From contig QXVZ01017464.1 in the NCBI GenBank assembly GCA_008931825.1, positions 4,263 through 32,182 on the forward strand: a stretch of DNA of 27,920 bases. The letters run 5' to 3'. The DNA comes from Phallusia fumigata. Lineage: Eukaryota > Chordata > Ascidiacea > Phlebobranchia > Ascidiidae. The notes beneath the pieces are model-generated. The model saw only the letters and a program-made list of their open reading frames with translations. It had not been told where the DNA came from and did not search any database. The position numbers and the translations under genes were made by a program. Shown here in pieces: positions 10,058 through 19,900 of this stretch; positions within the stretch are counted from its first letter, which is position 1, and each line of letters opens with the position of its first letter.

Positions 10058-10660
10058 GACTAACTTTCAAAGACAAAAACACGCTAATCACATTTTTTAT
10101 GTGGCAACTACATATATTGCAAAACTCCTTGAAACTGTGTCAATGTAGAAGACTAAGTCACTACAGTTTGTATCTGTCACAAAACTCGCAAAAACAAGAC
10201 CAGAAGTCCTACTATTGAACCTAAATTCGATACCAAAAAAGAGATAAATTTGGCTAAACCTTTCCATTTGTTTGACACCAAACATTTGTACTCCTCTACC
10301 CCTGTACATAAGAAAACGAAAGGGATTATACGTCCTTTCAGCTAAAGCAAACGCCATTAAAGGTGTTTACCGGCTTCTTTGACTACGTGCTGTGGTTCAC
10401 TACCACCATGGAGTTGGAAAAGTGATAAACTTTACTGACCCCAAAACTAAAAAGCGAAACGCGTTACATGCTGTATTGTACTTTTATGCATATCTTGCAT
10501 TAGGAATCAACCAATTACAATTGACAACACAGCAGGAGCTATCAAACATCGTCCTATATTTACCACTCAGCCTACGAATTTCCTTTTGACGATAAACTTT
10601 TAATGTTACACGGTGCGCGAGCTTGATTTCCAGGTTTTGCAAGAGGTGGTCCAAACCTAG
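10058..10660. repeat. Duplicated 5' flank of gene B, internally deleted
   Basis: Bases 10058-10495 match the flanks of A and D. The sequence then jumps to a segment matching 5255-5395, so about 840 bases present in the A flank are missing here. A long open frame on the minus strand in this block (10097-10357) is not supported as a gene, because the homologous flanks do not keep it open. Confidence 0.6.
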
Positions 10661-11580
10661 CACTTAATCATCTTTTATCTACGCATTGGGCTAATCCACC
10701 CGACAGCGCTGATTTTCGGACATTCCACTTGCAATGTGCGTCATCAAAAGAAAAATAGTTGAAGTGAAGCGTTGGCGTAATTAAGATCTAAAAAACGACC
10801 TACCTACAAACCTTGTTTATTTTTTTGTTTTTTTACGCTGTTTGTAATACTTCACCTTTCGAACGCAAACTTCACCTTTCGAACGCAAGGTTTCTTTTGC
10901 GTCGGTGACACTTACTCGTAGTTATGCCATTATAATTATACGTCTAATCTTTTCTCTTCAAGAGTGCAAAGCCTGCGCGCAAAGACAGGTTACGCTGGTT
11001 AGTTGTTAAAGCAGCGTCCAGATTCATAGTAGCAGCAACTAGAGAGCAACATTTCCTGTCTTCTTGGCGCCAGCGTATAAGGTAAGAGTCAATGCTTAAT
11101 AAACTTCGGCTCTGTCAGGCGTGTTGTGTACATTTCCGGCATGTGCGAGCTCCAAAACAGTTGGTGAAAAAATAAAACTTTCTATCGTATGACCAAGTAA
11201 AGCCAGCATGTCACCCCTATGCAAATGACGTTGTGTTGGAAAGTAGTGGGGGAGATTAAAGGGACTAATTAACTGTTCTCAATTGCTTCCTATTCGTCTT
11301 AGTTGGGCGTTTTTTTAGCGGGCTAGTTGGGCGATTGCCAAAGTCCTGATACAAAGAAGAAACGACATAGAAATACTTTCTCTAATCTCCAGTGATTTCT
11401 TCGAGTTCGAACTCTGCGTCTTTCTGCTAAAACCAAGTCCAGGCTAAGCTGCCTTCAACAAATATAACTCGACGGCTACGGCGTTCTGTAAATTTATCAT
11501 TTCTTTCACTTTTTGGAACGCCTAGCATCGTCTCGCGGCACTCGGCAGCACTGTCCTGGCACCCTGGCAAGTAAAAGGAA
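10660..11580. other. Spacer without recognised gene
   Basis: No similarity to the other blocks of the window was noticed and no convincing exon was found on either strand. It contains a short tandem duplication (10849-10888) and T-rich tracts. Confidence 0.5.
10849..10888. repeat. Perfect 20-bp tandem duplication
   Basis: ACTTCACCTTTCGAACGCAA occurs twice head to tail with no spacer. No function is suggested by its context. Confidence 0.85.
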
Positions 11581-12420
11581 AGGGATTACGATTTACAACA
11601 AACGCAAATATATGGCATGAGGTTATTACCAGCTTCTTAGGCTACGTGTAGTGGTTTACTACCACAATTGTAGTTGCAATTATCCAATGAAATGCATTTA
11701 TTTCCGGCACAAGCAGAGAAACACTGTCTTTCCGGGATTTTAATTGACCTGAACTAACAAGACCTAGACTAGTCACGGCTTAAACTGACAGGGAAAACAG
11801 TGTTGGCTGCACGTCCGTGAATCTAATTTAAGCCGTGTAGCAGATTTATCCTTGTATTATTAGTACAAAAACAAAACGTATAACGCGAGTTTCCAAGTCA
11901 ACATATGGCAGTTGTTATTTTACCTCTGACAACACGCAAAGCAAATATAAGTGAAACGTCGATGATACAATTCCATATTACTAGTACTATACAGAACAAA
12001 CACAACCTCAACTAAGTCTTGAAAGGATCTTATGACGCCTACTTCTGCTTACCTACCCGAGATGAAAGATTTGTTTTGAAAACATTGATGGTGGTTGCCA
12101 CGTCAATTCCGTTCCAATAGAACATGTTTACTATACAGTTGTATTTATGTGTTAAGAAGTTCAAATCCGATATCGAGATCAAACTTTTCATGACTATAAT
12201 TGGTTTTGTAAAGAACATTCAAAGAATTCTGGTTATATCTAACAATTTAGTCTAATTTGTATTCGAGTGTGAACAATTTCACGGTATTTTTGATTAAATA
12301 TGTGTTGACTGCGGTTTTGCAATCTTAGCACTTAAAAATAAGCGTAATCACTTTTTAAATATGTTTGTATTTTTAAATATGTTTGTATTCTTTTTAAATA
12401 TGTTTGCCCTTAACTTGTTT
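11580..12420. repeat. Orphan, diverged copy of the gene-flank repeat
   Basis: This block follows the order of the gene A flank from about 4230 to 5110: the GGCTACGTG / TGGTTTACTACCAC stretch, the CTGAACTAACAAGACC stretch, and the GGTGGTTGCCACGTCAATTCC stretch. It is more diverged than the flanks of A, B and D. No receptor exon lies to its left, so the gene it once preceded seems to be gone. Confidence 0.55.
12351..12416. repeat. Short tandem repeat, three units
   Basis: The unit TTTTTAAATATGTTTG appears three times with short spacers. It probably arose by local slippage or duplication. Confidence 0.75.
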
Positions 12421-12499
12421 TTTGTGATGAATTTTATCATTCTTTGACACAATTTGCACAACATCTTGACACATTGGACTTCAATTCCCTGTCGTAGAA

Positions 12500-12601
12500 T
12501 TGCTAGATTTTTTTCCCAACACCTAACAAAAAACGGGTTAATAGCCGCAAAGTGTAAGTTTTCATATTCGTGTCCTTCTGCAGTTTTGAAGGCGGAATGT
12601 C
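12500..12601 (-). pseudogene. Remnant C: YENL tail exon without acceptor
   Basis: The sequence reads SAFKTAEGHEYENLHFAAINP in the family frame, split here by position rather than quoted further. The YENL motif is kept, but the SQYEVI part of gene B is replaced by unrelated residues. The expected AG acceptor is absent. Confidence 0.5.
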
Positions 12602-12613
12602 CAATAAAACATG

Positions 12614-13566
12614 TTGAGTTGAGTTGAGTTTATTTCGCTTGGTGAAAGAAAAAATAGCGACACAATAGCACTAAATCAATCAGCAGGCCGGAAATAGCTG
12701 TGCAACATTAAAACGTTATGGGGCGCAAATATGTTAAGGACACAATTGGTGGATCAAGGTCGAACGCGCTGCAGCTACACCGTAATTATAAGGCGTTATG
12801 TGACAGGGCTCACAAGAGAGTTAGTTCGGCGCAACATGAGAAACACAACTGGGGGGTGACGTTGGTGGAACAAGTCGAGGGGGCCTTAGAAGCTAACCAC
12901 CCCTGCTAGGGAAAGAGGGTGGGGTTCGACAGGAAAACAAACCACCGAAGAAACCCTGCAGGATTGTTTCAAGCGCCGGAAGGAAGAACACGCAAAAAAT
13001 GCCTAAAATTGTATAATAGTGCACATTGGATTAAGATAAATATTGGATTAGTTATTCCAAATTACGATTAGTCAGTATTCAGTATACTGACTGATTGGAG
13101 AAATTAGTAAATAGTTAGCAACCAAATTGATTAGAAAAAATAAATAAAAAAAGAAATAAAAAGCGATAACACAAAAAAACACAAAAACGAGAGGGAGCAA
13201 TTCGAATTTGAACAAATCGAGGTCAGCTGAGCACATTTAACGAACGACCGACGAATTCTTTCCAGAAGTGATTTCCCTGTAAAATAGATGGACAGACGGC
13301 AGCAGTGACTAGTTCCAGGTTAAAGTGATATACAATACAAGACCAAAAGTATTACATCACATGTAGAAAATTGTGCAACTGAAAGTAAGAGTGAAGTAAC
13401 TCGGTGAAAACAATGATTAAATAAATAAAAACTCTGCAAACTTCCGAGTGATGCCAAACCTGAAAAAAAAAATTCGTGTCATCACGGCGTTATCCACCCA
13501 GGCCGGTGCCAGTGTTAAAGAAAACAAATCAAACGTGCAGCTGAAAACGCGGCTGCTGACAAGTAA
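12614..13566 (-). mobile_element. Insertion resembling the 3' end of a non-LTR retrotransposon
   Basis: Compared with gene B, the intron between the juxtamembrane and YENL exons carries about 950 extra bases here. The left edge is GTTGAGTTGAGTTGAGTTTA, which on the minus strand is a short tandem (TCAAC)n tail after a GC-richer segment, a common 3' end of LINE-type elements. No reverse-transcriptase motif or clear target-site duplication was found, so it would be a 5'-truncated copy or another element type. The A-rich tract near 13130-13190 could mean more than one insertion. Confidence 0.45.
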
Positions 13567-13605
13567 GACCATTGTATATTGTGTCGGTGATAATCGTGTT
13601 CCTAC

Positions 13606-13673
13606 GTTCCGGTCCTTGATATGAAGTCTGTGTGCGTTTATGTTCTTTTTCGAAACGTTTGTCCTGCGTCGCT
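13606..13673 (-). CDS. Remnant C: juxtamembrane exon
   Basis: This 68-nt exon has the size and phases (2 to 1) of gene B exon 14. It encodes a basic stretch beginning RATQDKRFEKE after an intact GCTTCTAGCAG acceptor, and the donor is GTAGGA. Confidence 0.55.
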
Positions 13674-13731
13674 CTGCTAGAAGCAAAAACAGTTACTATT
13701 AATGAGCGGTTAGAAACAAATGGAATTTTAC

Positions 13732-13843
13732 CTATCTCTTCGGCGCACAAATAACATCACCATCCCAACAACACCAAGCACCAGAAGCAAAACACCGCTC
13801 ACCAGACCAGCAATCATTCCAGAGCTTGGCGTGTTTCTGTTTG
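13732..13843 (-). CDS. Remnant C: transmembrane exon
   Basis: This 112-nt exon matches the gene B membrane exon: NTPSSGMIAGLVSGVLLLVL and then VRRRD at the inner face. Acceptor TTCTTTAG and donor GTAAAA are intact. Confidence 0.65.
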
Positions 13844-14095
13844 CTAAAGAATTAAGTCCTGTAAAAGCAACATAAGTGTTTTGCTTTCTAGTCAATCTTG
13901 TATAGCTGTTAATGCAATATTTTAGTGAGAATTATTTTTAATAATTTCGGTAAATGTATGTTTCTGTTGGAGTACACCTGTTTATTAATCAGTAATTGCT
14001 GTTTCTGAGCGCTCGTTACATAGTGTTACAACTTGGCATTAAACTTGTAGTGAAAGATTGATTCTATTTTAAGTGAAATAACATTTGTTCTTTAC

Positions 14096-14192
14096 CTTCA
14101 GGAAAGCAGCTTGAAGGGGGATTACCCGTAGTTGTTACTGTCAGATTAGATGTGCTCTTTGTGGTGATTAAACCAATAACGATAACGGTCAT
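14096..14192 (-). CDS. Remnant C: last FN3 exon
   Basis: This 97-nt exon (phase 0 to 1) corresponds to gene B 6670-6766. It encodes MTVIVIGLITT, SNLTVTTTGNPPSSCFPE and ends at GTAAAG. The frame is open and both splice sites are present (TTTTGAG acceptor). Confidence 0.6.
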
Positions 14193-15119
14193 CTCAAAAG
14201 TACAAACAAAAGGATATGTTATTGTTTTGGAATTGCTTTGACAGCGTCGGACTTTCAAGCCTTCACAATGTTTACTACATTTCAACAATCGCTGTCATCA
14301 TCATTATGTTCTCCTGCAGTTTAGTGCATCAGTTTGGCACACAGACAAGGCAATGCGCCTAATAAACTCTGTTCTCAAACAAACAAACAAACAGTCGAAT
14401 AACTCATCTCTGCTATTGATACGTGAGTCTTAATCGACAGGCTCTGCCACAAGGAAACGTAATTCCATTTAAACATGATTGTAAAAATATTAGTGGAAAG
14501 ACTATTAAGGCAAGCGTTATTAAAATGTGCTTTGCTCAACTGAAACTATTTGTCACCTCTAATTATACGAAGCTTTTATTGTGTAGATTCAGACACAAAC
14601 GAACAAATCGATGAAGCAAATACGTTAATGATCATAAAATTTAACAGGCACGATCTGAAGCGTAAACAAATATTTAATGACACATATTTTATAGCTAAAA
14701 CCTGCCTGGAAAAGTAAATGAATGCTTCTGTTACTATTTACATCCAGCAATCTGGTTGGCCTTTCTTTGTTTACTTTATTTAACCCAAGGGTATAGCTGG
14801 TAACGTGTTATATGATACCAATTTTACATATTTGTTAGTACAACTCCTATATTACAAACTGCGCAAAAATCAGTAACAAAACACGAATGCAAACGCTCAA
14901 AAAGCAAGTATATGGATTATAAAACAATGGGAATTACAAAACCCCTATTTCCCAAACTAAAAAGGTTTTTCAGAACAAAAATCCTCAACAACATCGACAG
15001 AATACTTTATAGGGTAAAGTTTCGGCAATAAAAAATACATGCAAGGATTACAGGTTAAACGTCTTCGGCCACGAACGTTTCAAAAAAACGTATTTACATC
15101 TTTCAGTTCGTTGCATGGT
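14193..15119. other. Gene D 3' UTR and spacer
   Basis: The first about 70 bases still match the FN3 intron of gene B; the rest has no visible homology. The gene D 3' UTR should occupy the right part. A (CAAA)n run lies near 14379-14392. The open frame at 14423-14614 has no family resemblance and is not called. Confidence 0.5.
14775..14780 (-). terminator. Possible poly(A) signal of gene D
   Basis: AATAAA on the minus strand about 340 bases after the gene D stop codon. A second candidate lies at 14576-14581. There is no transcript evidence. Confidence 0.4.
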
Positions 15120-16920
15120 TTACTTGTAGTTGGAATAAGTGTCGAAATCGGATAGATATTGCATCACGACCGAGTAGCAATATTTGTAGAGCTCCTGTAA
15201 CAAAATAAAACAATATTACTTTACTGTAACGCTAATTTGATTCCAATCAAACCAATCCATGGCGTGGATCATGAATTGCCAGGGACACGAATAATTTTCT
15301 TAAAATCAAAGATTAAAAAATTAAGAATTTAGAATTTCCCCAAACGCGGAAAGTTTTCGAAAGATATGTGTAGTGTTAAGATGTTTGGTGACAAAAAGTT
15401 ACTGATAAATATACCTAATCTCACACAACCTGAGTCAGGATATTATAACAGGGTACGAGCTGAGGAATTTGAACACATAACGCTTTCCTCCCTAACATCT
15501 GACCTTAAGAAACACGTTACCTTATTGTTGACCATATTTGGTCTCATATCTCTCAGGTCTTTCACAGTTCGGAATACATCCACCCGCTTTTGTGCCTTCA
15601 AACGTTCGAGAATGTTCACCAGAGCAATAAAGGTTCCGGTTCTATGCGATCCGTTGCTGCAAACAATCAAAAAGCTCTGTTTTAATGTATTTAGAGATCG
15701 AATAATAACCTAGCATGCCATATTTAATAATTTAAATTGTGGGATGGTGTCAGATAATTGTTCTGCTCCTGTGAGGTTGGCAAAAATAAACTCTATAAAA
15801 ACACTGGTTTACAAAAGTTGCACTGACCACTGCGAGTAGGTTTTACCTGCAGCCAACCAACAAACTCTGACAATTCTGTTGAGCCTTGAGTCGCTGCATT
15901 TTCTCAATAAGAGTGATGAAATCTATTTCTTCCGGAGGTCGTTCGACCTCGATCCATCCTTTGACTTGCATAATGATTATTTGCCGCTCTGGCTAGAAAG
16001 GAGAAAGGCAAAGTTTTGTCAAACAGAGCTTCCATGTATGGTGCAGTGCAAAAAGGATGGCTGAGCGTGCTTTTGCCATATCAACATATTAACTCACAAA
16101 GGCGTTGGTTGAGACGCAGCCAGTTATCACACTGTGGGTTTTACTTTCGTTGAAATCACGTACGGAAAGCAAAATATCTCCATATTGTAAAACAGCATCG
16201 ACTGGAACCTAAAGAAGCAGTATGTCGCGTTTGTCGTAGCGTTTTTGTAATGATTCATAAAATCTCACTTGAATGCTGTGATCCAAATCAACAACAAGCG
16301 ACGCTTTATTTTCCACGACCATCTTCCAAAAGTTTTCTTCTTCTCCCGGTGCAGGATTTCTCGCAGCGATAAAGAATTGTGAAGAGCCATGTTCCTGTGT
16401 TGCAGGTGAAGAGTAAGTAAACTGAATTCGGTTTGAGGTTAACCTGAAAGCTGCATCCAACCAATCAAGATAAATGATAAAAATAACCTTGTATTTACGA
16501 CAACGGCAGTTGAAGCAAAGTCCGAAGCAAATTAAATGCTCTAGGTGCAATTTGTGTCCCCTCAGATCTTTTAGCAATAGTACTAAAAAGATTCTATTTG
16601 ACAATAAGTTAAACAAATTGGAAAAATGCAATAAACTACACAAAAAACGTTAAATGTGTATGAGTTGGACTATTTGTAGCTCTGTTGTCACCTGTATGTA
16701 CGAAGCGTCCAACTGCTGAGTCGTTTGACTTTTATTGTCCCAAACTTTGACCGACGTGTTCTTGTCTGTAAAAAACATTGGTTCTAATAAGTTAGCCCAT
16801 CCAGCATATTTTAGGCACGAGTTCGTCTTACAAGTTCTCAACTGTGGATGGCTTTGTTGCCAATCTTCACCAAATCGCCACGCCGACAGTGTTTCGAATT
16901 CTTTATCTTGCATTTCGTTT
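15120..16920 (-). CDS. Gene D exons 22-27: PTP domain D2, degenerate
   Basis: Exons 16692-16920, 16269-16394, 16098-16208, 15847-15992, 15521-15656 and 15120-15194 encode a second PTP fold: [72 protein letters not shown] and [10 protein letters not shown], ending SNYK and TAA. The catalytic Cys and Arg remain, but His before Cys is Gly, the WPD loop lacks WPD, and no NRY motif is seen. It is probably a regulatory, inactive D2, as in many RPTPs. For exon 16269-16394 the acceptor AACACAG was chosen because it keeps phase 0 and gives the same spacing from YI to FIA as D1. Confidence 0.85.
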
Positions 16921-19900
16921 CTATAAAACAAAGCGTTGGTTTGGTGTTCTTGTCAATTATTTTCATGAAAATAAACAGTTTTCACTCGAAACAGAGTTTT
17001 TTTGCCTGTTACTGTGTCACTTTGAGAGGTCCGCCAGATATGAGTGTCAGGATTGCCAATGACATTTGGACGGGTCTTAAACACAGCTGGCTCTCTAGTG
17101 ACTAATGATTTTGTACTGGCAAACAGCATTTCTGATCTAGATCGTGTTGCTGTAGGAGTTAATGCGAAAATTATATTGCTTACATTTTGCTTAAATCCAT
17201 TGATAGTAGTTCCGTCACATCCTTATCTGCTTCCATCAAACACTCTCGTTCCATGAGTAGTTTGTACAAGTACATGTATTGTTTCTGTAGAAAAAATACG
17301 GGGGTGCAACAAATATTTGTAACAAATGAAGTCGCATATTGCGTTTACTAATCATTGGCGCCTACTAGCTGTGTAAGTAAACACGCTATACCTCACACTT
17401 CAGTCGCAATGAAATGGTTTTTGGATGTTTTTAAGATTGCTGCGTCATTGTGACTCAGTATTAAGTTAGGTGTAAGTTTTGTCAACGGTTGCGATTCAAC
17501 ACGCAATAGACTATGATTCGTGTCTGTGCAATTTTTTGACATAAACTTACAGGATTTTGAATCATGTCTATTCGATTTTCTCTCATTTTGAGAACAGTTC
17601 GTGGCACATCAACTGTTCCTATGTCGTCAAGTTCATGAAACAAAGTGTCCATCGCTATGTAAGTTCCTGTACGTCCCACACCAGCACTAGATGCAATGAT
17701 AAGGTAGGTTATGGTTCAAATCAACATGTGGTGAAGTTAAGTGTTTACCTGCAGTGAACAATGATAGGAGCATTGGTTTGATGCAAACCGTCGACCATGT
17801 TACGTAGGTAGATCATGTTGGATGTAGTTACAGGAATCCCATGATCGGGCCAAGTTGTGTAATGCAACTGCGTTATGGTTCGTTGCTCCTGAAAAGTTTA
17901 TATGCACCATTGGAAGGAAGAAAATCTTTGCATTTTCGATTCTAATTCCACATCGAAAACACACAATACATTTTATGTACTTGCAAGGATGACAAGTCCC
18001 ACCTTCCCTTCCCGAAATAGGCTGTTTACCAAAAATAATTATCGGCTTTTAACAAGTGTTTTGTGTTCAGATGGATATCAGTTGTAAACTACTCATCGCG
18101 CTCGATTCTATTCACCACGATTTAACACTTTGCAGGTCGCCTCTAAATTGCTTTAAGCAAGTGAACAAAAGTACAATCTACTTGATCGAAAGGTTCCACA
18201 GCTGTTTCCTGTCTTTGTACCACGCATTGGCAATGCCTTTTTCCATTGATAACGTGCATGAGCAGAATAGTAAAGTTGAAGTCAAGTTAAACTTTAATCA
18301 AGGAAAGCTTACCCCGTATAATTCGAATTAACGACACCAGTCATTCAAAGGGATGTGCTGAGCTACATTTGTTGTGTTGAAAGTCTAAAGGCTTTGCTTT
18401 AGATTTTGCAGTATTGATTTTTCTTAATTACCGTGGTCTTGGTCAAAATAAACTGCCGTTGAACGATTCCACCAATAGATGTTTCTTGTTGAATTTGAAC
18501 TTTGAGATGTGGGAAGGTGGATTCGGATCCAACGTCGGGCCAGTATTGTTCACATTTTGCCTGCATGAAAATCAAATTGCTTTTCATGCACCCAATTACA
18601 CACTTTCCCGGTCGACTAACACCGTAAAAGCGCGTTTGTAATTCCACCCGTTCGTTACGAATATTTACCCAAAACCGAATGAACAGTTGGCTGTTGTTAC
18701 TAAAACACAGTTAATCTATGAATAATTCCCATAAACAACTGCATGAATGTTGCTCTGAAGTCGACTTTCAGCATGTATGCAAGACTGACAATCGATTCAT
18801 TACGTAACTGGTATTAACTTCAACCAAAGGCAAAACTAACCTTTCCGTTTTCTTTCAAGCCAGTCAGCATTACGATGATGTTGGAGTTTTCCTGCCAAAC
18901 CATCCACCAGAAATCGTTGATTGTCTCCTTCTTCGGACCCTGAGTGGCGATAAACTTCCTCTCGTTATCGTAACCCGGTATATAAGCGGCGTTGATGTAA
19001 TCGTTTCCACCAGTTCCATGCAAAACTACTCGGGCATGATCATCTGTCAAAATACATCCGAAAATCTTGGCACATACGTGTCAGATAGATTACAATAAAT
19101 ATTCGTAGGTGCCTACTGCAATATGGCAGCAATATTTTTGCTTCTAGACACGCTAAAAATATAATTCTGGCATTCTTGTGTCATTTTAATGCGTTGACTT
19201 TGTTATTTTCAGTCTGAAGTGTCTTTCACTGCATAAACTGAACCCGTTTAAAGAAGTGCAGTACGTTCCTAAATACTTACATGGGTAAATGTTCTTGTAC
19301 CGATTTCTCACCGCATTTTGCGGCAACTGTGACAAGTTCCTTGGTCTTTCATTATTTTCGGATTGATTTTTAATTTTCTGAAATTCATAAATACGAATAA
19401 CGCAATAACTTTGAAAGTTATTTGGCCTCTACACAATCTGTAAATAAGTGTCCACTGTTTATGTGCATTTAAACGCCTAATAATGTCCACTAATTGAGTT
19501 TTAGGGAAGGCGAGTAACAATTAAACACACATCGTTTTTTGACAGCAAAAACACTCTATGATGAAGGTAAATGCAGCTTCTAATTAAATTTCTATGTCTC
19601 ATGTAAAACCCAATGTCTTCAAACAAGTATCCTGATATTTTCTCGTTTATAACGCTACTGACGCTGTTTGACTTAGTTTGTTCGTTGCAAAAAGGTGTCG
19701 CTTACTAATAATAAAACAGTGACGTCGTTTAACTGTTTCCTCTTATGTGCTTCCTCTTATGTAGACGCGCTTGTGCAGTACATTTCCAATAACTTACCAA
19801 CAAATTATGCGCAGTTTTCGACTACAGCTGAATGCAGTATTTATCAAACCCAAACTAGTCAACAAACCTTAAATTCGTTGGCGAAAAGCAGACCTGACTC

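Larger units (their letters stand above)
12500..14192 (-). pseudogene. Remnant C: 3' portion of a family member
   Basis: Only the last exons of the family are present: an FN3 exon (14096-14192), the membrane exon (13732-13843), the juxtamembrane exon (13606-13673) and a YENL exon (about 12500-12601). Homology upstream stops near 14260, inside what would be the preceding FN3 intron, so signal peptide, CTLD and most FN3 exons are absent. The last exon has lost its AG acceptor (ATTGGA where B has CAGGA) and a foreign insert sits just upstream of it. The remaining exons are nevertheless open. Either a recently broken gene, or exons borrowed by another transcript. Confidence 0.7.

Noticed and set aside
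10097-10357. Minus-strand 86-codon frame upstream of gene B
   Set aside because: It sits in the duplicated 5' flank; the A and D flanks do not keep it open and the true signal-peptide exon lies downstream.
12718-12909. Plus-strand 63-codon frame beginning MGRKYVKDT
   Set aside because: It lies inside the insertion, antisense to the presumed element, and shows no known motif.
14379-14392. CAAA run as a microsatellite of note
   Set aside because: It has only a few units, with nothing around it to suggest a role.
16395-16490. Longer 5' ends for the D2 exon 16269-16394
   Set aside because: The acceptors at 16443 and 16450 do not fit the phase; the one at 16487 fits but lacks a good pyrimidine tract and would add about 31 residues absent from D1.
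17050-17140. Minus-strand open stretch between D1 and D2 as an extra exon
   Set aside because: Joining exon 17184-17284 directly to 16692-16920 already satisfies phase and gives a normal inter-domain linker.
16844-17256. Overlapping plus-strand frames over the PTP region
   Set aside because: They lie antisense to gene D exons and the intron between D1 and D2 and show no domain.
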